Below the pieces are notes generated by a model. The model saw nothing but the letters and a program-made list of their open reading frames with translations. It did not search any database and was not told where the DNA came from. Source: Planctomycetaceae bacterium (GTDB taxonomy: Bacteria > Planctomycetota > Planctomycetia > Planctomycetales > Planctomycetaceae). Taken from it: a DNA stretch of 10,535 bases. Positions within the stretch are counted from its first letter, which is position 1; every line of letters starts with the position of its first letter. Both the position numbers and the translations under genes were made by a program. The stretch lies in contig JAGQQT010000104.1 in NCBI GenBank assembly GCA_020426065.1, positions 1-10,535 on the forward strand, in the 5' to 3' direction. Positions 1 to 8,402 of the stretch are shown piece by piece.

Positions 1-562
1 GAACTTTCCCATCCTCACCCAGAATTCGACGATTCGAAGCCACCTCTTTGACATTTGCTTTTCCCCAGCCGTAATGGGTGACCGGCTGAGCGTTGGGAAT
101 GGCCGCTTCAATGGCCTCCGCTGCATTTTGAATCACTTCTCGATGAAATGCGCCTTCGAAGCGGTTGTAGCCTTCCACTCCCAGTTCGTTGATCAGTTTT
201 TCTGCCGTGAAATCGCAGCCCGGAGCATCGTGCTGATGCAGTGTATGAACGGCAACCCGATTGGGAACTGTGCCAGCGGCTTTGGCAAACGCTGCTCGAA
301 AGGCATCCTGACCTTCATTCGCGATCCCAATCCAGTCCACTGCACACAATACGATTGGCTGATCAGCTCCGAGAATCACCACCCCCCGACATCGCAGAGG
401 AAGTTCACCCTGTTTGCGGACCGGATCGTATGCCATGGCCGCACCCAGTGGTGGTGTGGCATCCACATCAAAAGTTGCCAGCCGAACTTCAGCCTTCGCA
501 ATGATGTTGTTTGAAAGCACTCCCAGTAATAAACAGAAAATCAGACCGATTCGGATACGCAT
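1..562 (-). CDS. Secreted neutral/alkaline ceramidase-like protein, N-terminal part (C-terminus beyond window)
   Basis: The minus-strand frame is open from the ATG at 562 to the window edge, giving 187 visible residues with no stop, so the gene is cut by the window. Residues 1-24 form a Sec signal peptide: a basic start (MRIRIG), a hydrophobic core ([10 protein letters not shown]) and a probable cleavage after AKA. The mature protein begins with the beta-strand and 'D-x-T-P-P-L-G' pattern usual at the start of the neutral/alkaline non-lysosomal ceramidase N-terminal family. At residues 106-115 it carries [10 protein letters not shown], at the place where family members have the zinc-binding HTHSGP-like motif. 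Ceramidases cleave the amide bond of ceramide, but many bacterial members of this fold have unknown substrates and I do not claim ceramide here. The start is supported by the signal peptide and a GGGGG run seven bases upstream, a weak ribosome site. It lies 76 bp downstream of the large fusion gene, whose N-terminal domain is related. Family assignment is fairly secure; activity is not. Confidence 0.8.
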   Translation of the reverse strand, partial: MRIRIGLIFCLLLGVLSNNIIAKAEVRLATFDVDATPPLGAAMAYDPVRKQGELPLRCRGVVILGADQPIVLCAVDWIGIANEGQDAFRAAFAKAAGTVPNRVAVHTLHQHDAPGCDFTAEKLINELGVEGYNRFEGAFHREVIQNAAEAIEAAIPNAQPVTHYGWGKANVKEVASNRRILGEDGKV

Positions 563-638
563 GAGTTTGCCCCCGCAGGTTATGGGTTGTTGCAAAAAAT
601 GTTTCTCTGATTGAAGGTGTTCCGCTGGTAGACGTATC
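563..638 (-). other. Gap between the fusion gene and the ceramidase-like gene
   Basis: This 76 bp gap is the longest in the window. I see no convincing hairpin terminator: a run of six T on the minus strand (around 595-600) is not preceded by a stable inverted repeat. A GGGGG run at 570-574 is the only ribosome-site candidate for the downstream gene. Readthrough from the fusion gene is therefore likely. Confidence 0.5.
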
Positions 639-3600
639 TCAAGGAGACTTGAGAGAATTCAGGTAGGTCATCAGGTCAGCCATCTGTTGAGGATTGATCG
701 TCTTTTCAAATCCTTCCGGCATCAGTGAGCGGCCGCTGGCCACCATTTCATCGATTTCTGAGCGGGCGATGGACTGCTCTTTGCCTTCTGCCTGACGCAA
801 AACAATCGCCGCCTCGGTTTCTGAAACCATCAACCCGCTGTAAACGCGACCATCGAGCGTGGTGATCGAATAGGCCGTGTATTGCGGTTCGAGTTTACGG
901 TTTGGGTCAAGAATGTCATACAGCAATGCTTCGCGGGAACGATTACGCACATCACTTAAATCGGGTCCTACCTGAGAACCCTGTCCGTCAATCCGGTGGC
1001 ATTTCTGACAACTCCGCTTAAACACTTCTGCTCCCGATTCGCGTGAGGCGTTGAGTTGCAGTGCTGGTTCGTATTGCGAGACCACCTCCTGGCGGTTTTC
1101 CGAGACGGCTCCTCCCAGCAGCTTTTCAGCCATCGTGCGAATCTGAGCATCGGCGTGTTTGAGCAATCGGACTCGGCCATCAATGTCGATGACGGCGGGA
1201 TTCACCTGACCTGCATCCATGGCGGTCAGAATCTGCAGTGCGGTATTCGAGCGTGAAAGCATCAGGGAAGTGACATCGCTGCGCATTTGCGGGCCGAATG
1301 ACCGCCAGTGTTTCAGGAGAATGTCCCCCAGTCCGGGAGGATTCATTTTACGAAGCGTCTGGAGAGCGGCACTTTGCAGGGCTGTCGGTTGACCAGGCCG
1401 AAATAGAACATCAGCCACCGCCACAACATCCTCCGCAGACTGATAACCCAGCAGGCTGACGGCAGCCAGACGATCTTCAAGCGACTGCTGAGAATCCAGT
1501 GCCGTTTCTCGACTTTTCTGGAGGAGTTCTGCCACCGGTTTTAACTCTACAGCCAGTGACGCAGGTGGCTGCTGCAGTAACTTCTGCAGACTGGTTCTTC
1601 CCATCGCTCCCCGATGTCGGGTCAACCCATCTGCCAGACCAATCACAACTAATTTGCGTGTTGCAGGTGAGGCTGAGCTTTGCTGTGAAAACAGCTTCAA
1701 TAATGAATGGAGTTCCGCTTCGTCTCCTCTGGCTCCCACAACAGCAGCCAGATCACTCAACAAAGCTCCATTCTGCTTTCCGCTGGAAGCAGTCACCAGG
1801 GACTGCAAAACTTCTGCGCTGCAGTCTCTGGAAGATGAGAGAATCGCCTGCGGAAACCAGGGACGATGTCCATCCAGAACAGCCACAGCGGATAGGACCG
1901 CGAAGGCCTTCTCACTGGCAATTTCACCACAAGCCAATGCGACCTGAAATCGAACCAGCACTGCAGGATCATCGTGGAGAGGATCAATCAGAGTAAACAG
2001 AGCCGGATTTTGTGCCAGTTCTGCCGCCACAACCTGCACACCAGCTGCCCGCACATGAGGATCGGTATCCCGTAATGCCAGCTGGAGTGTCTGGTCATCG
2101 GCCAGATCCAATCCTTCCAGCGTACAGAATGTCTGCAGTCGAACCAGGGGATTTTTGGATGTCTGCAGAATCTTCACCAGTGCAGGTTGCTGTAATTGAT
2201 CCTGGGATTCCACCAGTAATCGCTGCCCCAGAGTCCGCTTCCAGCCATTGGTGCTCTGCAGTAACTCCACCGGAGAGGACTCGACTGCAATTTTGGGAGC
2301 CGGTTTGTCGGCTGGAACGATTCTCCAGATCCGCCCCCGGTCCTCCCCTGCTCTCCAGTCGAGCTTTGCAGCAATGTCTTCAGGCAGAAACTTGGGATGC
2401 TCTACCCACAGCCGATACATATCAGCCAGATACAACGCTCCATCCGGTCCGGTTTCAAGGCTTGAAGGCCGAAACCACGTATCGGTTGAAGCCAGAAAAT
2501 CTTGATCGGGCTGAGGCCGCCGGGTTTTCAGAACCACGCTCTCTGGTTCATACTCGACGATCGAACGTGTCACCAGGTGGCCAATCGGTTCGCATACAAA
2601 CACGCTCTGCAGATAGTCGGATGTGCCAAACAAATCCCCCACATAAGCGGTTGTGCCGCAGGCAGCGGTGTGCGTGCCAGCATGGGAAAGATAATTGCTT
2701 TTCATCGCCACAAGTGGAAAGACCCGAGTCTGCTCTCCTGCTGGAGCAACATCGTAATCAGCGGATGAAATCACGGCGTAAGGGTTCCGCTTTGAGATCT
2801 CATAGGGCAATGCCTGCGTGACAATTGGATTTCGGTTCCGTGCATAATACCGGTTCCCCCAGGCATCAATCGTGTTGCCATATTGCCCCAGTCCAGTGGC
2901 TGGTCCGTAAGCTCCTGTGACGGGATGAAAGCGGAATTCCCCCCGCGGCATGGGCATTTCATCCGGGATTCTGTTTGCAGTATCCGTCCAGTAACGTGAC
3001 CAGTCTTTTCCTTTCCGGATTTTCCCATCCGAATCAGGAGCGGCGTAATTGAGATAGATCCAGTTGTCATGGCCCCAGCGGGGATTGCCGATCTGCATTT
3101 GCGGGTGAGCGGGAAAGAAACCAGTAAACAGTTCATCGGCCCGATCCGCTTTGTCATCACCATCGGTATCGACAAGTAGCAGGATGGATGTCTGGGCTCC
3201 GACCAGTATGCCCCCACGAAATGGCATCAGATTGTGCACGTAACGCACGCCGTCCGCAAATACGGTCCGTCGATCTGCTTTGCCATCCCCATCATCATCA
3301 TCGAGGATGACAATCCGGGACAAATATCCTTCACCAGTCTCCTTCCCCACGGGATAGTCAGAATACTCCGCTACATACATTCTTCCGGTGGCATCAAAAG
3401 CAATTGCCACCGGATCTTTCACGAGAGGTTCGGCCGCAAACAACTCAATCCTGGCTCCCGGTTCAATCTGAAATCGACTGAGGGATTCCTCTGGAGAACG
3501 CGGGGGATCAGTTTCAGCATCCACCCAATGACGACCGCCGCGAGTTGATTCTATCGATTCCAGGGCCGTCTTGGGGGGAGCTGATTGAGCGGTGAGTGTG

Positions 3601-5732
3601 GCAATCTCAGCTGGCTTTAGTGGACGATCAAAAACTGCGATTTCATCCAGACGACCTTCCCAGCCATCCTGGCGATCACTCCGTCCACCAAAGTAAAACG
3701 TGTTGAGGTCGGACCAGCTCTCAATCGTGGCTGCCGCATCAATCTCCAGTTTGCCATCCAGGTAAAACTGAATCTGGTTTCCATCCCGGACATAAGTTAC
3801 CTGATGCCAGGACCAGCGGGGAATTTCCGTCTGTCCGTAGAGACGATCTCCAGAACCATACTGGAACACAAGTCGTCCGGGGTGATCTCCTACTCCGGCC
3901 AGCCCCACATGACTGGCGGCGGGACTCAATCCGAAGTCGCTCCCCTGCGAGAGAAACCAGCCCGTGATTTCCCGGGCATCGGTAGGCATCCCATTCCAGA
4001 TCCACATCGAAATCGAATACTGATTCTTGAAATCGGGAACGCGAGACAGTAACCGCCCTGCCACAAACATCGGGGCCCGGTTTTTCGTTTCGCCATCGCA
4101 GAATTTCGATGAGTGCGGCCCTTCCAGTCCGAAGGTCACGGTCGACTCATAAATAGCATCCCGTTCGTTGCCGGTCTGATCCAACGCTCGAGGTCCGGCC
4201 AATTCATTCAGTCGATACCAGACGGCAGGCTTCAGAGCACCTATCGCCTGGGAAGCCGGCCCCAGCGGCAGACTGACTTCTTTGCGAGGTTTTCCTGTGA
4301 CCTGTTCGAGCAATGAGATGCAGGTCTCGGTAATTTTGGACTCAGCCAGCACTTCCAGTCCAGCCGAACGGGCTGCCCACGTGTTGTATCCGCCAAACAG
4401 GTGCTGCTCGGGCGGAGGAATATATCCATCTCCACCGTTCGCCAGTTCGATGACCATAGTCTGCTCAAGTGGACTGGCCGCTTTGATCTTCAGGCCGGTA
4501 ATGGCATACGTCTCATTGGGAGTAGTGGTGATACCGAATTCGCCAATTCGCAGAGCCTGAATCACAATTTCCGTTTGTTGACGCTCATGCAAAATCAACT
4601 GCTCACGGGCATAGATTTCTTCTTTTGACTGCGGGAGACGATCCCCCATCTGGTCGACAATCTTCTGAGCCCACTCCAGCCGCTGGAGGTCCGGAACCCG
4701 ATAGTTGAGCGTGAGTCGACGCTCGGCCATCGCCAGATCGGCATCGGCCTTGTAACTGATGGTTTCATAGGCCTGCATGGCCCGCTCCAGAAACAGCGCC
4801 ACATACTGATCAATCGTCTGATCCGCATCCCAGGAATCGGGATCTGTATAGTCCCGCCGCCAGATATCTCCGCTGCAGCCATGAGACAGGATGGCCACAA
4901 ACGGCCCGTTCGGCGCCAATCGGGATTTCATCGCTTCACAGAAACGGCCAAAATAGTCTGCACTGATCCCCTTGTCCGAGTAATAGTGCATCGAGAAGTT
5001 TGCCAGTACTGCCAGTGGATCTCCGTTCGCAGTCCGAACGGAAATCATGGACAGCTGCGGGTCTTCAGGGCCAGATTCTCCCGTGACATCATCCCAGTTC
5101 CGTCCCGCATGCATATTGGCCCGGCCGGTTGGGTTTCCGAATGGATCCAGTTCAAGCCGATCCGGCCGCCGGATCCACCTTCTCAATGCCGTTAACTCCG
5201 GTGCATCCACATTCCCGAAGCCGATTTGTGCGGGCTGCAGATTGGCGACGGCCTGTTCGATCGCCTCCACCAGTTTTCGGCGAAGAAACGGCACATAATT
5301 GGGATCGGCATCGGTCCCCAGCGCTCCCATGCAACTGGGAGCGGAATGCGTGTGAGTTGCTGAAATGAGAATCTGGTTCCGGGGAATTCCAGTCGACTTT
5401 TCAGCAAGGGCCTTGGCATCATCCAGCAGATCCCGCGGCATCATGCAGCTGTCCGTCACCACAATCACGCAGGTCGTCTCGCCCGATGACAATGCCAGAG
5501 AGCGGGCATTAACGCGGGTGTTGACATCGCTGATTGAGCGTGATGTCATCCCACCATTCACCAGCACAGGCAGCTGATCTGGAGTGACATCCACCACCGC
5601 AGCCCCCGCTCGAAACTCCGCCTGTGCGGATTGAGTGGGGGTCATCAGCAGAAGCAGTACGGGGAAAAGAACTCCACAGGTCGTCAACTTGCAGACATTT
5701 GAGAGACGCTTCCAGCTGGTTGAATACGTCAT
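639..5732 (-). CDS. Giant secreted fusion: ceramidase-like domain, LamG, PVC-type dehydrogenase, HEAT-like repeats, cytochrome c
   Basis: This encodes 1697 residues from the ATG at 5732. Residues 1-38 are a signal peptide (core [10 protein letters not shown], likely cleavage after AQA). Residues 39-490 resemble the neutral/alkaline ceramidase N-terminal domain: [10 protein letters not shown] at 124-133 (His127/His129), H249, SHGCSGDIW at 283-291, and [11 protein letters not shown] at 432-442, matching the late metal-site region. The ceramidase nucleophile context GDVSPN reads GDIWRR, so amidase activity is doubtful. Residues 500-715 look like a LamG/concanavalin-type jelly roll ([26 protein letters not shown]). 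Residues 757-1140 are the PVC-type membrane-bound dehydrogenase propeller, with Asp-rich turns at 810-821 and 854-864 and [13 protein letters not shown] at 1024-1036. Residues 1150-1540 are HEAT-like helical repeats. Residues 1563-1697 form a cytochrome c domain with haem site CQKCH at 1575-1579 and MPEGFEK at 1671-1677, probably supplying the distal Met. The inferred role is oxidation of an extracytoplasmic substrate, passing electrons through the haem. The longer frame from 5888 lacks a signal peptide at its start and would overlap the upstream gene. Confidence 0.9.
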   Translation of the reverse strand: MTYSTSWKRLSNVCKLTTCGVLFPVLLLLMTPTQSAQAEFRAGAAVVDVTPDQLPVLVNGGMTSRSISDVNTRVNARSLALSSGETTCVIVVTDSCMMPRDLLDDAKALAEKSTGIPRNQILISATHTHSAPSCMGALGTDADPNYVPFLRRKLVEAIEQAVANLQPAQIGFGNVDAPELTALRRWIRRPDRLELDPFGNPTGRANMHAGRNWDDVTGESGPEDPQLSMISVRTANGDPLAVLANFSMHYYSDKGISADYFGRFCEAMKSRLAPNGPFVAILSHGCSGDIWRRDYTDPDSWDADQTIDQYVALFLERAMQAYETISYKADADLAMAERRLTLNYRVPDLQRLEWAQKIVDQMGDRLPQSKEEIYAREQLILHERQQTEIVIQALRIGEFGITTTPNETYAITGLKIKAASPLEQTMVIELANGGDGYIPPPEQHLFGGYNTWAARSAGLEVLAESKITETCISLLEQVTGKPRKEVSLPLGPASQAIGALKPAVWYRLNELAGPRALDQTGNERDAIYESTVTFGLEGPHSSKFCDGETKNRAPMFVAGRLLSRVPDFKNQYSISMWIWNGMPTDAREITGWFLSQGSDFGLSPAASHVGLAGVGDHPGRLVFQYGSGDRLYGQTEIPRWSWHQVTYVRDGNQIQFYLDGKLEIDAAATIESWSDLNTFYFGGRSDRQDGWEGRLDEIAVFDRPLKPAEIATLTAQSAPPKTALESIESTRGGRHWVDAETDPPRSPEESLSRFQIEPGARIELFAAEPLVKDPVAIAFDATGRMYVAEYSDYPVGKETGEGYLSRIVILDDDDGDGKADRRTVFADGVRYVHNLMPFRGGILVGAQTSILLLVDTDGDDKADRADELFTGFFPAHPQMQIGNPRWGHDNWIYLNYAAPDSDGKIRKGKDWSRYWTDTANRIPDEMPMPRGEFRFHPVTGAYGPATGLGQYGNTIDAWGNRYYARNRNPIVTQALPYEISKRNPYAVISSADYDVAPAGEQTRVFPLVAMKSNYLSHAGTHTAACGTTAYVGDLFGTSDYLQSVFVCEPIGHLVTRSIVEYEPESVVLKTRRPQPDQDFLASTDTWFRPSSLETGPDGALYLADMYRLWVEHPKFLPEDIAAKLDWRAGEDRGRIWRIVPADKPAPKIAVESSPVELLQSTNGWKRTLGQRLLVESQDQLQQPALVKILQTSKNPLVRLQTFCTLEGLDLADDQTLQLALRDTDPHVRAAGVQVVAAELAQNPALFTLIDPLHDDPAVLVRFQVALACGEIASEKAFAVLSAVAVLDGHRPWFPQAILSSSRDCSAEVLQSLVTASSGKQNGALLSDLAAVVGARGDEAELHSLLKLFSQQSSASPATRKLVVIGLADGLTRHRGAMGRTSLQKLLQQPPASLAVELKPVAELLQKSRETALDSQQSLEDRLAAVSLLGYQSAEDVVAVADVLFRPGQPTALQSAALQTLRKMNPPGLGDILLKHWRSFGPQMRSDVTSLMLSRSNTALQILTAMDAGQVNPAVIDIDGRVRLLKHADAQIRTMAEKLLGGAVSENRQEVVSQYEPALQLNASRESGAEVFKRSCQKCHRIDGQGSQVGPDLSDVRNRSREALLYDILDPNRKLEPQYTAYSITTLDGRVYSGLMVSETEAAIVLRQAEGKEQSIARSEIDEMVASGRSLMPEGFEKTINPQQMADLMTYLNSLKSP

Positions 5733-5739
5733 CTTTTGA

Positions 5740-5745
5740 CTCCTT
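5740..5745 (-). promoter_or_regulatory. Ribosome binding site fixing the start of the fusion gene
   Basis: The minus strand reads AAGGAG here, with seven bases to the ATG at 5732. This is a near-ideal Shine-Dalgarno sequence and decides against the in-frame start at 5888, which lies 52 codons upstream and inside the end of the neighbouring gene. The signal peptide begins directly at the chosen start. Confidence 0.85.
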
Positions 5746-5790
5746 GAGGTTGTGGTGGGATAACAGGCGGGATTGAAGTGGATGGATGAC

Positions 5791-6804
5791 TCAGCGAGAA
5801 AAACTCTGATTTTCGTGAATTGCCTCCCACGAGAGGCTCCACAGTTTGTGACCGGCAGTGATGAACAGCGTTTTGCCATCTTCACCACCCCAGGTGCAGT
5901 TGGTAATCATGTCTTCCGGCACGGCGATAAACTTTTCCAGGCCGCCCTTCTGGTGATTGATGACATACACCCCGCTGCGATAACGATTCGTCTCTGTAGC
6001 AGAAGGAAAATTCGTTCCGGCAGTGACATACAGTTTGCCATCCGGTCCAATCGAAAAGCCATCTGGCCCACGCGACTCTTCCCAGTCGAACAGCTTCTTC
6101 TGACTCGAAAGATTAATCTCACCTTTGGCATCAAACGCAAATCGCCACAGGCAACGATTCTTCCCGACTGCATCATTATTGTTATCTGCCACGTACAGGA
6201 ACTTGCCATCAGCAGAAACGGCAATCCCGTTCGGCCGATCGACTTCATGCTGGATGACCATCTTCACCTGCCCATTGGTGTCGATCCGATAAACACCTTC
6301 CACCGCCCGACCCTGGTCATCAAGGATTTCCATTCCTTCGCGAGTCCCATAGCGGGGATCTGTAAAGAAAATCCGCCCCTGAGGATCAATCGCCAGATCG
6401 TTGGGGGCATTGTAAGCCTTTGACTGATAACCATCGGTCAACACGGTAATGCTGCCGTCTGCTTCGGTGCGGGTCATGCGTTTGTTGCCACCTTCGCAGG
6501 CAACCAGCCGTCCCTGCTTGTCAAAGGCCAGCCCATTTGCTTTCCCCGAAGGCGTGCGAAAGACCTCCACAACTCCCTCTGCAGTCCGCTTCATGATCCG
6601 GTTATTCTCGATATCCGTGAAGTAAACCGAACCCGATGCCGCATGCCAGGCCGGACCTTCAGTGAAGGCCACTTTGCCTTCCACCTTCAAGCCGGGAGCA
6701 TAAACGGGAGGCTCCGCTCCCATTAAATGACTGACGTTTCCGATCGGGAGCAAGTGTGAAACCAGCATCAGCAGGCAGAGATTCATCCAGTAGAAGCGAC
6801 TCAT
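5791..6804 (-). CDS. Secreted SMP-30/gluconolactonase/LRE-like beta-propeller protein
   Basis: This 337-residue protein starts at the ATG at 6804. Residues 1-30 form a signal peptide (MNLCLLMLVSHLLPIG core, likely cleavage after MGA), placing it outside the cytoplasm. The rest is a complete six-bladed propeller of the SMP-30/gluconolactonase family. The expected divalent-metal positions are visible: Glu49 in TEGPAW, Asn135 in NAPNDLAID, Asn192 in RPNGIAVS and Asp248 in GPDGFSIG. Characterised relatives use these to bind Ca or Zn and hydrolyse sugar lactones such as gluconolactone. Blade signatures such as GLAFDKQGRL, FTDPRYG and GPDGKLYVTAG repeat through the chain. It lies 41 bp after the sulfatase and 58 bp before the fusion gene, so co-expression is likely. 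It might open a lactone made by an oxidoreductase, perhaps the neighbouring dehydrogenase domain; that link is inference. The in-frame start at 6879 is rejected because it overlaps the sulfatase end and lacks a signal peptide. Confidence 0.9.
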   Translation of the reverse strand: MSRFYWMNLCLLMLVSHLLPIGNVSHLMGAEPPVYAPGLKVEGKVAFTEGPAWHAASGSVYFTDIENNRIMKRTAEGVVEVFRTPSGKANGLAFDKQGRLVACEGGNKRMTRTEADGSITVLTDGYQSKAYNAPNDLAIDPQGRIFFTDPRYGTREGMEILDDQGRAVEGVYRIDTNGQVKMVIQHEVDRPNGIAVSADGKFLYVADNNNDAVGKNRCLWRFAFDAKGEINLSSQKKLFDWEESRGPDGFSIGPDGKLYVTAGTNFPSATETNRYRSGVYVINHQKGGLEKFIAVPEDMITNCTWGGEDGKTLFITAGHKLWSLSWEAIHENQSFSR

Positions 6805-6810
6805 AAAAAA

Positions 6811-6816
6811 CTCCTC
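6811..6816 (-). promoter_or_regulatory. Ribosome binding site fixing the start of the SMP-30-like gene
   Basis: The minus strand reads GAGGAG, followed by six T residues and the ATG at 6804. The spacing of six bases is good. It selects the start that gives a signal peptide over the upstream in-frame start at 6879. Confidence 0.85.
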
Positions 6817-6845
6817 AGGGGTAGAACTGGTTGGTAGATGTGGGC

Positions 6846-8354
6846 TCATTCTGTCTTGCCATTCTGCTTCTGATACCACAGGGGATACGGATCATGATGC
6901 AACGTCATCTGCTGCTGCAGCAGTGCCCGCATTTCCTGCAGTTTTTCGGCATACTCCGGATTCTCAGCCAGGTCGGTTTCCAGAGGATCCTTGCGATGAT
7001 GCTCGGCCAGGTATTCGTGTGGATTTTTACCCAGGTGGAACAGCTGCGATTCGCGAACCTGGCCATCCAGGACATCATATTCAATCAGCTTCCAGTCTCC
7101 CTGCTTGACACATCGCATCCCCGGCAATGTTCCACCACAGTAGACTCCATACATCACATCGCGCATCGTCTGCTGCTTACCTTCAAGGACAGGAACAAAG
7201 CTGGAACCTTCGACCGTTGACGGGGCTTCTATACCAGCCAGTTCACAGAGCGTGGGGAGCACATCCAGCAGATAGACGTTCCCCGGCACACGCGTTCCCG
7301 GTTCAATGCCGGGGCCTTTGACAATCAGCGGGACCCGCCAGGTGTGTTCATACAGATTCTGTTTACCCTGCAAACCATGTCGACCAATCGACATGCCATG
7401 ATCGGCGGTATAAAAAATGTAGGTGTTATCCAGCTCACCCATTGCTTCCAGTTTTTTAAGCACGCGGGAGATCTGGATATCGATGTTTTCCGAGCAGGCC
7501 AGATACCGCCCCCGTTCATTACGGATAGTCGCCTCATCACGACGTTCCCAGACTCCTTCCACTGCCACCTCATCCCGCAGATTCGGATGGCCATGATGAA
7601 ACGGGTGTGCTTCCAGATAATTGACTGGCAATGCCGGCTGCTTTTTGTTCAGCGCTGGCAGCGTGGTTTTATCCTTATGATTGACCGCTCCATAATGGGC
7701 ATTGTGCTCTGGCTTGCCATAACGGGGATCGTGCGGATGAGTGAACCCGTAGTAAATCAGGAAGGGTTTCTTGTCCTGCTGAGTTTCCCGCTCATTGAGG
7801 TAGGTCAACACCTGCTCGGCATGCCAGGCACTTCCTTTTTCATCTTCCGGACCGTAATTGGATTGATCACGCCGGACAGTGAACTTCTGGTTGGCCAGTT
7901 CATAACTGTTCCCCCGCTTGCAGGTTCGCATCGTGGCATAGCCTGCCCGATTGAAAACCGCTGCCATCGTATATTCCGGCAGATCAGCCGGGACATGATC
8001 CGGATTGCTGGCCAGAGGATTGCGCTGGCGCTTTCCGGAATCAGGAATATGCCAGACTGTTCGACCGGACATCACCATGTGACGGGAGGGAGTACAAACT
8101 GCCCCCGACCAGGAACCCATATGATGAGCGGCATCAAACACCATCCCCTCCGCCGCCAGCTGATTGATTGTGGGACAGCGTAGCGGAGAAGCAGGATCAT
8201 AGACGGGCAGATCGAGCGGCGATTGATCATCCACAATGATGAACAGAATATTGGGACGATCCCCCGCCATAGTAACCTGCCCCCAGGTTCCGGCCAGAGT
8301 TCCACAGATTCCCAGTATCATGAACCAGGAGAGAGAGGGAAGTGTCTTATTCAT
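6846..8354 (-). CDS. Secreted type I (formylglycine-dependent) sulfatase
   Basis: This 502-residue protein starts at the ATG at 8354. Residues 1-30 are a signal peptide with probable cleavage after TMA. The mature protein opens with RPNILFIIVDDQ, the conserved first strand of type I sulfatases, whose Asp pair (42-43) binds the active-site metal. The catalytic signature is CTPSR at 87-91 followed by SGR. The Cys of such a C-x-P-x-R motif is converted to formylglycine by a maturase encoded elsewhere. Other expected residues are FTHPHDP at 204-210, TADHG at 316-320 with metal-ligand Asp318 and His319, and the Lys of GKQNLYE at 330-336. The length and the C-terminal subdomain (DWKLIEYD, then the ENPEYAEKLQEM helix) are complete. 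It should hydrolyse a sulfate ester outside the cytoplasm; the substrate cannot be read from sequence. The upstream gene ends 48 bp before it and the SMP-30-like gene follows after 41 bp. Confidence 0.93.
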   Translation of the reverse strand: MNKTLPSLSWFMILGICGTLAGTWGQVTMAGDRPNILFIIVDDQSPLDLPVYDPASPLRCPTINQLAAEGMVFDAAHHMGSWSGAVCTPSRHMVMSGRTVWHIPDSGKRQRNPLASNPDHVPADLPEYTMAAVFNRAGYATMRTCKRGNSYELANQKFTVRRDQSNYGPEDEKGSAWHAEQVLTYLNERETQQDKKPFLIYYGFTHPHDPRYGKPEHNAHYGAVNHKDKTTLPALNKKQPALPVNYLEAHPFHHGHPNLRDEVAVEGVWERRDEATIRNERGRYLACSENIDIQISRVLKKLEAMGELDNTYIFYTADHGMSIGRHGLQGKQNLYEHTWRVPLIVKGPGIEPGTRVPGNVYLLDVLPTLCELAGIEAPSTVEGSSFVPVLEGKQQTMRDVMYGVYCGGTLPGMRCVKQGDWKLIEYDVLDGQVRESQLFHLGKNPHEYLAEHHRKDPLETDLAENPEYAEKLQEMRALLQQQMTLHHDPYPLWYQKQNGKTE

Positions 8355-8360
8355 GGTCAA

Positions 8361-8364
8361 CCTT
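8361..8364 (-). promoter_or_regulatory. Ribosome binding site fixing the sulfatase start
   Basis: The minus strand reads AGATAAAGG, then six bases, then ATG at 8354. A TTG two codons upstream (8360) would directly abut the AAGG with no spacing, so the ATG is preferred. Confidence 0.65.
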
Positions 8365-8402
8365 TATCTGAGTGATGATCAGCTACAAGGTGAAAGTGTT
8401 GT

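Noticed and set aside
74..514. Plus-strand open frame of 146 codons near the left edge
   Set aside because: The minus strand here carries a signal peptide plus a ceramidase-like domain running off the edge, which explains the sequence better.
590..638. Possible intrinsic terminator after the fusion gene (run of six T on the minus strand)
   Set aside because: No stable GC-rich inverted repeat precedes the T run, so it does not meet the usual terminator form.
2012..2821. Plus-strand open frame of 269 codons opposite the dehydrogenase/HEAT region
   Set aside because: The composition is Pro-, Ser- and Arg-rich, as expected for an antisense shadow, and the opposite strand carries a clear protein family.
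5773..6423. Plus-strand open frame of 216 codons
   Set aside because: It is antisense to the end of the SMP-30-like gene and crosses an intergenic gap; no domain or ribosome site was found.
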